Below are positions 10,727 to 22,524 of a stretch of 64,000 nt of DNA, piece after piece. The position numbers and the translations under genes are program-made. How positions within the stretch are numbered: the stretch's first letter is position 1; each line of letters starts with the position of its first letter. Below the pieces are notes generated by a model. The model was not told where the DNA came from. It ran no database searches and saw nothing but the letters and a program-made list of their open reading frames with translations. Source of the DNA: Scleroderma bovista (Eukaryota; Basidiomycota; Agaricomycetes; Boletales; Sclerodermataceae); NCBI GenBank assembly GCA_037178675.1, contig JAYMGJ010000431.1, positions 186,001-250,000 of the forward strand. The letters are read 5' to 3'.

Positions 10727-13075
10727 ATGCGCCTGATCAACGTAGAAGCCTTTCTCGAGAGGGAAAGTCTGATTAGAGAGGGAAAGCGAGTGGATCGTCG
10801 CACGAAAGTCCTCGAGTTCGGCGATGATGAAGCGACAGAGTATGCGATTCTATCTCATCGGTGGGACACACAAGAAGTAGACTGTGGCGAGATAGTCGAG
10901 CTCGCGAAGATGGCAGTGGAGGAGAGAGATGAGATTCGCCGACGTGATGGCTACCGAAAGGTCCTCCAGAGCTGCGAACAGGCTCAGAAGGACGGATATG
11001 AGTGGTTATGGGACACTTGCTGTATCGACAAGCGAAGCAGCGCAGAGCTATCGGAGGCCATCAATTCCATGTATCGGTGGTATGAAAACGCGAAAGTATG
11101 CTATGCATACCTCCAAGACGTCCCCGATCCACGGTTTCCCACTGCGAGTGACGATGAGAGGTATCCCGCTTCAATGGTCGGAGTGGTTCTCGCGTGGGTG
11201 GACGCTACAAGAGCTGATAGCCCCAAGCAACGTTCAGTTCCTCAACAAGAATTGGCAAAGCATAGGTGACAAGAGGGCGCTTGCACCTACCTTGGTAGAC
11301 ATCACTGGAATTCCGGAGCATATATTGATACATGGACTTTGCGGAAACCGTCCGTGTGTTGCTCAAATCATGTCGTGGGCAGCTAATCGAACGACGACGC
11401 GAGTTGAAGACAGAGCTTATTCACTGATGGGTCTGCTGGACGTGAATATGCCGATGCTGTATGGAGAGGGGAAGAACGCATTTCACCGTCTTCAGCTAGA
11501 GATCATCCGCTCATCGAACGACCAAAGCATCTTTGCATGGGACTGCAACGTGCGGACTGGCGCTATCCTTGCGGATGACCCGAGTTTCTTCGAGGATTGT
11601 GGTAGAATGGAGCTGATGGGTCACGACGAATTCCTCAAGGAGGACGTCCCAGAAGAAGAGCTGGACTCCATCGAGGATCGACTTGGTACATTTCCGATCA
11701 CGAATCGCGGCATCCAAATTTGCATGCTCCTCTGTCTCTATCGCGGCTCTCGCACACTCTTCCTAGCCTGGCTGCCGTGCCGTGATGGTCCACAGGGGCC
11801 ACCAGTGACCATCGATTTGGTTTTGTGGGAATCCAATTACTATAGATGCAAGGTGCCAGACATTCTTGTTCTTGCTCCAGAGGGACCTCCACAACTGCGC
11901 CAGGTCTATCTCAGATATCAAGACCCACCGCATCGCAATGCCACATTGGAAATCGACGATAGCGCACTCATTGAGAATGGCTTCACTTGCTGCGACGCAT
12001 ACCCAAAGAAATTCATTGGAAACACGCTCGCGCTGACCAGCACCGATCCCCTTTGCGTCAAAGTTTATTCTGATAGTCTAACTGACTATCGCTTTGTAGT
12101 GGGTTTTTGGCAAGGACTGGATATATGTCGTTTCCGATGAATCTAACATAATCCCGGGACTTTGGGACTATACCTTTCATGAATACTATGAGATGAAGGT
12201 TGGAACCCTAGATCATAGATAAGGCGCAGTCTAGAGTTGAACGCTATGGTCGGATCTACATTATGCAAACCCGTCTCCCTCAAACAACCAGGATCCTTCA
12301 GATTTCGTCCGTCATGTGGAAGAGCTCAAGGATGTGTGGAGTTAAGCTTGAGGTATTTCACGATCCTGGTTTCGGTGACGTATCAGGTGAATGGACAGCC
12401 TTTGATGTCAATGTGGGTAGTTTTTTTGCACGTCTCATTGGCACTGACATTACTATTTATTTAGGGAACAGATGATCCCAGCTGTGACTGGCAGGGCCTC
12501 ATGATACTAGATCGGCCGAGGAAGTATGGTAGCTATGAAATACGCGGGGTGCTGGGTAATTTCTCGGCCGCGCCCGATGGTATCAAGGTGAGTACACATG
12601 CCTTTTATACAGTGCTTGAACCTCACGAGAACAGCTGGGGGACTATGGTCACTTTACGGACTGCAAGGAATTCCGTTGCGAAGGAAACCTCTTTGCTGAC
12701 CTTGAGTCGCTTTCGTCCATGGCGGACGTCATCCCAAGGCAACACAAAATATCTTCAACGGATCGTGTGACGGCCTGGAATTGGATGGCTTTCCGCCATC
12801 TCGATTTATACGAACCACTGATGCTCTCACTTCCAAGTAACGACGCCATCAAATCATTGTTAACTTCGCTCTCTACTTGATTTACCAACAGATACCTTGT
12901 CACAAGGGTCATACAATGTTCCGATGACCCTGACTCAATCACCATACCACATTTATGCGATTTTGCAAAGCCATTTGTTTGGTATCAAAATGAAAGCGCT
13001 GGTTCTACGTCAGGGGGGCGTTCGGACGTTGAGTTGAGAGCTGAGACGGATGGTGACCAAAGTGACGTGGGTTAA
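10727..13075 (+). pseudogene. HET-domain (heterokaryon incompatibility) gene, multiply broken
   Basis: From the ATG at 10727 the product starts MRLINVEAFL and shows HET-domain landmarks: YAILSHRWD near residue 40, WLWDTCCIDK, AINSMYRWYENAKVCYAYL, then WFSRGWTLQELIAPSNVQF and RVEDRAYSLMGLLDVNMPML. HET proteins trigger cell death when incompatible hyphae fuse. The frame is lost at about 11173 (one extra base before WSEWFSRGWT), again in a T5 run at 12104-12108, again near 12212 next to an in-frame TAA, and an in-frame TGA sits at 12878. The 3' part still has good introns (12413-12464, 12588-12634) and recognisable exons such as RYGRIYIMQTRLPQTTRIL. With four separate lesions, sequencing error is less likely than decay. 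Confidence 0.8.
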
Positions 13076-13939
13076 TGATGTAGATGAGATGGAATTGTGA
13101 AGGGCCTGCTAACGGGTTCATCTGTCTTTCTATACCAATTGTTTATTGTATCTATTGGAGTACCTACTACTCTATTGTCTCCGGTCTGAAGCAAGGAAAG
13201 TGCTGATTATCTTCTCACATATGTGTCATAGGGTAGTCTACTGTATCTACTATGCAGTACTATCGATCTCTTGAAGTGAAACTTCTTCGGCACCCGTAGG
13301 TTAAGCTTCAAGATAACTGTTTGTAGTCAGAGTCATCATGATCACAAGTTGCGTAGTCCCTCACTGGCGGCGCCCCAGTCAGACCTCATCTTCATGCCCC
13401 CTATTCTCTCAGCCCGTAAGCCACAATCAGAGCCAGCTACGTTCGGAGGTCCAAGCTCTGGTAGACGCACAAGGGCAGAAAAATGTTATGAAGCCAGAAC
13501 ACATGCTCATTGCTCACTCAGCGTCCGCAGGTGTCCCCGTATTTTCAGCATGATCAACCATGGTACTCCTTGGCGTTAAGGAGGAATCAGAAAAAAAATT
13601 GAAGCCTAAACTTCAGAGACCAGTGATCGCCACCTTGGAATTAATGGCGATTTTGATGTTGGCAACAATCATATGCACTGTCAGTATATGTCTTTCTGCA
13701 GGCGATGGAAGAGAAGATAACAAGGTAGCTTCATTCCGGATGCACGGTATGTGTTGAGAAAGAAATGTGAATTGCCACGGGTGACCTAGTCTCCCTAAGC
13801 CAGACTCTCTTCGTAGACGAAGATAGTCGTTCCTCTAGACGGGTGACCGGTCTACTCTGGAGTACATCTAAGATTATTTTGCGAACTAAGGCAGCGTCTA
13901 CTGTACCGTGGGAACAACAGCTCTTGTGTGACTACACTC
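13076..13939. other. Intergenic stretch, no gene seen
   Basis: Short frames at 13338-13757 carry no recognisable motif. The 3' half must contain the promoter of the complex I gene that starts at 13940. Confidence 0.4.
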
Positions 13940-14947
<1,008 letters not shown>

Positions 14948-15055
14948 ATTATTTCCTTTATCCAAAAAATACTTCATTACTGGAACAAATATCGAAAGAA
15001 GTATATTAGTATGTCAGGAGGTGATACATCAGGTAATCAGCATGTGTTTGTGGTA

Positions 15056-17082
15056 TCAGTCATCACCTTCCCCATCGTCATAGCTAAATACACCATGTCC
15101 GCCTTCTGGAAGCCTCTCCATCATATACCTGATTCATGCAAGTGAGCCTGTGGATACTTGCAGAGGGTTGGTATACTCACTGGACTTCTTCCTTGAGGTC
15201 GTCACAATAAGTATCTGCCAGATATGAGGTATTTTCCGACTATTTTAATGAAGATCACTTACCAAGAGGTATGTCATGCCTGTCTCGGCCTGTGGAACAC
15301 ATGGGTGAGTGAATCGATTATGGAAATTAGGTCCTACCAAATGGCATTTCAATCTCGTCTGCAATTCCTTCAATGCCCATCAGAGTGAAAGCCACAACCG
15401 TCACTATGGGAATCGTGCTCCACCCAAGCTCATTGATTAGAGTGAGCGGAAGGGCGAAAAGGTATAACGTCACACATTGCTTCAGATGTATCCCATCTTC
15501 AAGGAACAATGAGTTCATTGTGAATAGCAACATCGTCAACTTACAAAGAGTTGGGATGGGGGTATTTGCGACCCTTTCCATGGAAGTCATCTGGTCTACC
15601 ATAGACAGGACACTATGGGTGTCCTTGAGCCTCGAAAAAGAGGAGCTAACGTCAGATATGCTCACAGGGTGTTCATTGCATTGGTTCCTGGATATTATGA
15701 GCTAACCTGAGGATGTAGATGGGAATTGCGACCCTTACCAGCAGGGCCAACCGTTTCCAATAGGCCCTCCCGCTTAAACATGAAAATGGAACTGGAAAGT
15801 TGGTGCGCAATGCTTGCATGAGGGAATTGAGTCCGACTGGTATTACCTCGCAAATGCAGGGACCTACATTAGCGGTAGCGGGGTGGTCAACCTGTCAGCG
15901 TATGGGTGAAACTCGATTGTTTGGTAAGATTGGCCGAGGAGAGGCGTCGATGAACCTGGTGCGCGACCATCTGGACCCTTCTTGCTACGTTTCCGTCGTA
16001 CCCTTTTGGTGGCGTTAGGTGAACGCTGGCCCGTGCTCTCGGAGTCCCCATTAGCATCCTCGGTCACAGCATATGATGATGGAGAGACGCGTCCACGGCT
16101 GGTGTTGTAGCCACCCTCATCGAACCTAGCGAAGCGCGAAGGTAAGACCTCTGCCAGGTCATCGTACTCCGCGCCGTCCTCTGCGCGAAGGTAATGCTTG
16201 ACCGCATAGGCGAAGGAGACACAGAACCGCAGTGCCTCAATTTTGTGGCGCCTGACTTCCGCACTGGTGAGAGTGGAGGTCACTGTCCTTCCTTTGACAT
16301 AGTTGGGATGTTCTTCAGGAGGGGGGAGAACAACGTGTACCCAAATCATCCGAGATAAGTTGCGAATCTGGTGGCGCTTTAGCTTTTCTTCGTGTCCAGG
16401 AAGCGTCAACACATACGTTGGACGTCAATGTCGAGAAACATTTTCTTCCCTCCCAATAACGGTCATAAGATGTTCTTTGAGGGTCATCTCAGACACTTGA
16501 TCTGTAGTTATTGCAGCGATTGAACTCACGAATTTCTGGTGACGACCCAACCAATTGCGGCACAACACCGAAGTACTCCATTGAACAGGAGCTCTAACGC
16601 ATGAAGAAAGGGCGCAAATGCTTACCTAAATACAAGGATAAGGCCAACCTTTGGATTCTTAGTGCGCATAGCGTATGTGCACGACAGAAACACATACCAC
16701 AACAGAAAGAAGCGGGACGACTGAATTCGTCAGTATCAACCTCTTTCCATGAGACCAAGCGTACGCCACGAGAGTTGAGAAAATAGTGACGGTGAGGACA
16801 GGTCCTATGATGCGCGAAATTATCTTGAGGACAGATCAGCCGGGATGTCAACCTAGTAGGACTGTTACGCACGCTTCCTTTCACTCGGAATACATCTGGT
16901 AACCAAGAGTACTACAAAAGTTGTCAGAGTAGTCGCGAAAGTTTGCCGAAGTTGTCTCTGACCTTCCGTAAATGCTGCCTTTTGATTGTGGGTGGCTAAT
17001 GGATAGATGTGGTTAGCTACTTTGCAATCGCCTGGCAGGGACATACCTTGAGTATAGCGAGTAATGACTTCCTCGACTCCAT
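15056..17082 (-). CDS. Bestrophin-like (UPF0187/RFP-TM) membrane channel protein
   Basis: Twelve exons read on the minus strand (17082-17047, 16823-16698, 16648-16626, 16474-16417, 16367-15868, 15812-15739, 15687-15666, 15612-15545, 15496-15338, 15289-15263, 15214-15181, 15128-15056) sum to 1200 nt, 399 residues. Motifs of the bestrophin/UPF0187 family appear in order: IIGPVLTVTIFSTLVAYAW, LLSVVVGLILVFR, SYDRYWEGRK, the TM hairpin GIHLKQCVTLYLFALPLTLI and VTVVAFTLMGIEGIADEIE, ending in YCDDLKEE. Family members are anion-selective channels. A serine-rich, basic insert of about 80 residues lies near residue 190. The first exon (MESRKSLLAILK) before a 223-nt intron is the least certain part, and its ATG overlaps a plus-strand ATG. 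Confidence 0.88.
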
Positions 17083-17238
17083 GTCTACCTCACCGTGCAA
17101 CTTGGAGAGTGGAGACACCGTGTTATTAGTGTTCCAGTGGCGCGATCCGGAAACGGGGTTCTGGTCTCCGGAGTATGCCGAAGGAGTAACCAAGATTGGT
17201 CCCCCTAATTTTAGTCCTTCAAGGGCCCTTCCACATTC

Positions 17239-20200
17239 ATGTCGCCCATCGGGGATGCAGTTACTGCTCTGAAGAAGGCAGCAGACGGAAATGCAGCGAA
17301 AAGGGATCTGAAAGATGTCGTGGACAACGTGTCGTCGTGCCTCGTTCTCCTGGTACGCGTCTTTGCCAGTTACGAGCTTGTAGACCTAAACCGTGCAGAA
17401 CTCCTCTCGCCCATCACTCTCGGCTATGGAAAAGCTACGATCTGTTTTCAGAGTACCTTTTCAAGAACTCTACGATGCGTATTTCAGCCCAACCTTGCAA
17501 CTATCTTCTGCAGTACTTTCAACGATCCTGGAGGTGAAATTATGTGACGCATACATTCACGGAGAGTCCGTTTTGCCTGTGGAATGGGACAAAACCGCCT
17601 GTGCATTGTTGTCTGGTGTTCTTGTAGGTCATTTACAGGTCGAGTCTTCTAACTAACAGACTTCCACTCAGGATTTTTTGGAGGACAATGCTAAGAGTAC
17701 GAATTTATTTCGCATGCCAGATATTTGCTTTTGAGGATATTTCGCTATGTTCAGATGATCACGGCTTCAAGGCTGCGGTCGGAAAGTTCCTCTATCCAGT
17801 CCTTTGCAGGTTTTTCTTTCAGACACAGTCGAAAGTAGCACCTCAACTAAGCGTGCAATTATGCACATTCGTACGTCAAAGTTCACGTCGTTGGCTATAT
17901 GCGCTCTTTGCTAGTGATGACATCATCAGGCTTACACTGTGTTGAGCGAAGCTGCCTATGGACACAGCGACAATCTAACCATCCTCCGTGACAAGGCCGT
18001 CATGGGACCGTGAGTTTCAGCAGTTCTGTGTGGGTAAGCCGTTGGTTTTCACTGTTGAAATCGCCGCTAGAGTGCGACTCGGTGCGGCTATATCCAATTC
18101 ACAAGGTAGGTCCTGATATCCGTTCACGAGCGAGGTGATCCAATCATCAACAGACTATCTTATTACGGAGGCCTTGCTGGCTCTGCTAGCTCGCCTCCTT
18201 GCAACAGAGAACACGATATCCAGCAGATCAGAGAGAACCAAATTTGTTCAGGAAGCGCTGGGCTCATCGAAGTTTTTCAAATGCAGCAAGGAGCTGGTTG
18301 CCATCTTGCAGGAAGCGTCTACCTCGGACTGGGACGTCGCTGCGACTCGGCTTATTGATGCTCTGTCACAGAGCGACATCAAATAGTTGGTACATCCATT
18401 TCCCTTTCAGTGTAGCTTTGACACCCTCTCAGCCCCCAACCGTTCTCCATCGACGAAATAGATGCTTGTGGTCGTGTATTCCCTCAACCAAACCCCTCAG
18501 ATAGGCTGATACTAGATAGGCGAGGGTTCCTCGCTAACGTCATTCTTACGAGGGTAGGCTATTCCATAACCAATTAGGAACGTTCTAATTCAGCAGGAGG
18601 ATCTATACGAGAGCCTTGATGTTTCCTACAGCGATCTCCGAACAGTAACCATAGACACTTCGAAGACCACTGCAAATAATGTCTTGGTTCTGATTACGCT
18701 ATCTAACGCACCGAGAGTCGGAAATGTTGCGTTGGAGATTACTGAAAAGGAACTATACTTGAAGTTCTTGCTGACAAGAAAAGACTTGGGCAGATTCATG
18801 GAGACCTTAAGAAGGCGTGGTGTTGTAAGTTACTTCGCGTTGGTAATTATCCCACCTTTACTTGACATTTCAAAAGGGGAAATTGAATTTCGTGTGCTCG
18901 GCGCAGAAGAGCTCTCGACGGACAATCTCAATCGCATCGGGGGTCAATTTCACAAGCAACAGTTCTTTGCTAGAACCTAGACCTGATTTTGAGGTAATAA
19001 TATTCCGAGTAGAGCACCATCACAACCTAACAGGATATCGCAGGAGAAGGTTAAACGTGTTCAAGAGGGTACTACTCGCAAGAGACGTGCTGAATTTCCC
19101 GCTAACATTTCTCTCAGTTTATAAAACTGATGTCGAGGAGCAGACATCTGATCCCGTGGTACCACTGATTCCAGAGGCGGCTCCACTGGCACTTCTCCCT
19201 GATGATGATCAATTGAGGGGCGATGATCCATTGGCCCGCCCAACAGCTTTGGGCCGGTTTACTACGAGAGATGACGAAGAATCGGTCAACATAGTTTACA
19301 GTGATCAGCAGGGTGCACCCACCTTACCATTGATCAAGGAAATAGCTTCTCCAAACAAATTAGAACATCCGCAGGTCTCCGGGGAAGACGCCCTGAATAT
19401 ACCCCAAGCCAAAGCTAGACGCCCATCCCGTGGTCGAAAATGTAGAAAGGCTGGGACGCCGGATTCCCGTAATCCAAAGGCTGCAGTCAGACGCACCACG
19501 CGACGCAAACAGCTACTTGATTCGGACAAGGTCTCGATCACTGATGTCTCGAAGCCGGCGGAGGACCATTGTGAAGGGCAATTGATGGGGGCTATCGCCT
19601 TGCTAGACGAAGGGTTGCCGATCTCTTCGAACTCATTCAACGCACGAGTTTCTGGCATCGATGCCAGCGCGCTGGGTTTAGTGGAGGACAAAGAACGATC
19701 CTATCCAGCGTCACTCAGTACAAATACCAATGATCGGACTACGAACGAACCCGAAATCCACGGTTTCGAAGTTCCTCGTGTCACCCACTCGGGAACGGAG
19801 CAGTCGGAAGAAACCAAGCACCTAATTGCCTATCCTGACAGTAATGAAGTTGACGTCAATGCGAAAATCGACGGGCAACTTCGGAGGTCCCAAACGCCTG
19901 CTGAAGATATTCGTGTGATGACTAACCTTGGTAAACGCCGCACACGACAGACAGGGCGAGATGCGGGGAATACAATCGCAAGAAACCTCGAGGAAGAAAA
20001 TGGTCCTCGTAAGTTACGCAAGACCAGTGACGACGACATCCAAGCTGGTGAAAGCGCGAGTGGATGGCAATCAAAATTGACAATGTTGACGCTTTCGGGG
20101 TGTGCAACGAATGAGACGGCTCCACCAAATGCCTTTGACGAGATGGCCGACCAATCCAAAGAGAAGCGTTTTGGCAAACATAAGGTTACGAAAACCAAGC

Positions 20201-21994
20201 CGACGTCGGTAACAGTGAAGAAAGGGACCCATACTGCTTCTGTGCAAGGGAAACCGAAACCGAAACCTAGACTGGTTACAAGTGCAAAACATCGAGATCC
20301 AGTACCACCAGAAGAGACGACCCGAGTTGTCCCGGCCAACCATCCACCATCTATTACCAACGAACCAGTCACCACCGCAGATGTCCATGATTCAATTCCG
20401 ACATCTGTTGCACAAACAGTAAGATAGCATGATCTTCGTTTCAGATTTCCCAAACAAAGCCGATACGTTCATAGCAAACGACTGATAGTGTACAACTCCA
20501 TGGTGCAGGAACATACAAGATATCCGAAGATTACCTCGGGATCCTGAAGCAAGGCCAATTGTCACCGCCTTCTGACTCTAACAATCCTTTTACGGCCATT
20601 GATGTCCAACACAAAGAACTACCATACAATGCTGGCGATCTCTTATTACATCCACGTGGTCCTACTTGTCCTGGTGAAGTCCCACTCGATGAAGCGGTGC
20701 CTTTCGGGCTGGGTTTGGGTCAAAGTGATACCACCCTAACTAGCCTTATGGATGAATTCATAGACTCTCAGGCACTTACTGCGTGTTTGGTGCCAATGAA
20801 GGTTAGTGATGACGTTAACGAGGTAGGCTGTTTCCTTCTTGTCTTTAACCGTATCCGACACCCAAATCAGTTTTCCTCCAAACCGCTGATAAACCAGTCG
20901 CCTGAGCCTGAACAGAAGAAAGTGATCACAAATGGTCTTCCTGCATATCAGAGTCCAGACCTGAGGAAGTCGGTCGAGAGAAATATCCTCCCTGATAAGG
21001 TGGATGTTGCGAAGGCTGCTATAATCAACGATGCGCCCAAGCCACCGACTTTTCCTTCAGCCCCAACACGCAAACGTCTCAGTGTTACCTTTGCATCCCC
21101 CATCGAACGGGTAATGTCACCTTCTATCCATTCTAGTGTAAACAATACGCAGGACAGAATGCACCATAGCCCAATTGAAATGCGCTTACAGCAGAGGCGT
21201 GCCCGCCAAGGTTCTTGGAATCTAGACGGGAAAAGACCCTCCTCATCATATGATGACCCTCTTTCCCCACTGCTAGAACCAACAACCAGCACGACCCCGC
21301 GCAAGACGACGCGCTCCTTGTTTTCTTCCAACTCAAGTAGTTATATGCGTAAGGATGAAGCATCATGTGAGTTTGGATAGCGGTTACAGGGTATGACCTG
21401 ATCATGCATTTTCTGGAACAGCAAAGGTGCCCACTCGATATGAGGCCGCAATAGACGAAGTGGATATTCAAGATATCGTAGATGTGAGAGACGAGTCTGA
21501 TTTGATTTTTATGCTCTTTGACATGTTTGGACCAGGTCCTGAACGACATTCAAGCTGTGCTTATTTTCAGGTCAGGGGTTTCTTTAATACTAACACCCTC
21601 CCCAGGTGATCATCGAAGGAATTGCCAATAAGTTCGCAAATATGAGGAAGGAGGTACGTGCCTGTCGAGAAGAACTTCTTCAGGAAGTTCTATGTGACTT
21701 GCAGCTTCTGGTGGCTACAAAGTGAGTGTATTGGCTGTTATACAATCTCACACCTACAAATTTTACAGCTCGAGACATTTCAATAACCTGGTCCACCTGG
21801 AAGAAGAATATCACGAGTACCACAAGACAATGTCGCTCAACTGGGAAGACCTTATCTCCTGCAATGACGATATCTTGTCACACTTCAAGAATTCCCTCAG
21901 GGAGCACGATCGTACTTTGTCCGCTAAAACGCTCCCCACTTTTATTTTACCCCAGAGACCACTCTTTATCAGCTGTAGCAGCGTGGACATTTGA
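17239..21994 (+). CDS. Large disordered protein with PH-like and coiled-coil parts; candidate meiotic axis protein (Red1/SYCP2-like)
   Basis: A multi-exon gene, first introns 17353-17398 and one near 17630-17675. The N-terminal third is helical (VFRVPFQELYDAYFSPTLQL, GKFLYPVLCRFFFQ, EALLALLARLLATEN). A segment at about 18600-18830 reads like a beta-rich domain ending in a helix (DLYESLDVSYSDLRTVTI, LEITEKELYLKFL, DLGRFMETLRRRG). Then comes a long basic/acidic disordered region (18960-21360) with RRPSRGRKCRKAG-type patches, and a C-terminal coiled coil (KFANMRKEVRACREELLQEV, LVHLEEEYHEYHKTM). Helical repeats, PH-like domain, disordered linker and terminal coiled coil is the layout of Red1/SYCP2 axis proteins; that assignment is inference only. 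An alternative start at 17081 would add about 50 residues. Not all exon borders were resolved. Confidence 0.6.
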
Positions 21995-22524
21995 ACTGTG
22001 TCTTGTTGTATTCTGCTGCCTGTGTGTTTTATCCGTGTCCATGTGCTAGTAGATGAACTAGGAAGCATCTCAGCTTCATTCCTGCGCGTGTTATGATTCT
22101 TGCAGTTGTTTCCCTTCACGTCTGCCAGCGGATGTACGCTCCTCGGAGCAACGCCTAGCATTATAGGCGACAAGCCTCTGACACTCGTAGTGTGGGTCGC
22201 ATCCTCCGCCCAGTTCTCGCTGAGCGTTGAACTCCGAACGCGATGTGCCAAAAGTAAGGAAGTCATTGGTTAGTACTTAACTGTCGAGGTTAAAGTCTAC
22301 TGCATGAAAGGGGAGCTAGAATCAACTGTGGCTTATATTATTGTCAGTGGTAGTTGTCGACGCATCATGGCATCAGTCTTTATGCCTCCGAAAGACTGGT
22401 CACAGGCAATGGTTGGCCCTCAGTCGAATTGACGAAGTCAGGGTTGAGCGAGTCAGGCTATCTTACATAAGTAAATCGGGAATCATGGTGCCACGCTTTT
22501 GATCGATACGATCCATTACTAGTA
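21995..22524. other. Intergenic region before the aminopeptidase gene
   Basis: No gene recognised on either strand. It carries the 3' end of the preceding gene and the promoter of the aminopeptidase gene. Confidence 0.4.

Noticed and set aside
12837..12891. A third intron in the 3' part of the HET gene that would remove the TGA at 12878
   Set aside because: Reading straight through gives a family-like continuation (FTNRYLVTRVIQCSDD) in the same frame after the stop, so a nonsense change is the simpler explanation, although the splice sites are acceptable.
15864..16412. Stand-alone 182-residue minus-strand gene
   Set aside because: It is exon 5 of the bestrophin-like gene read past both of its splice sites.
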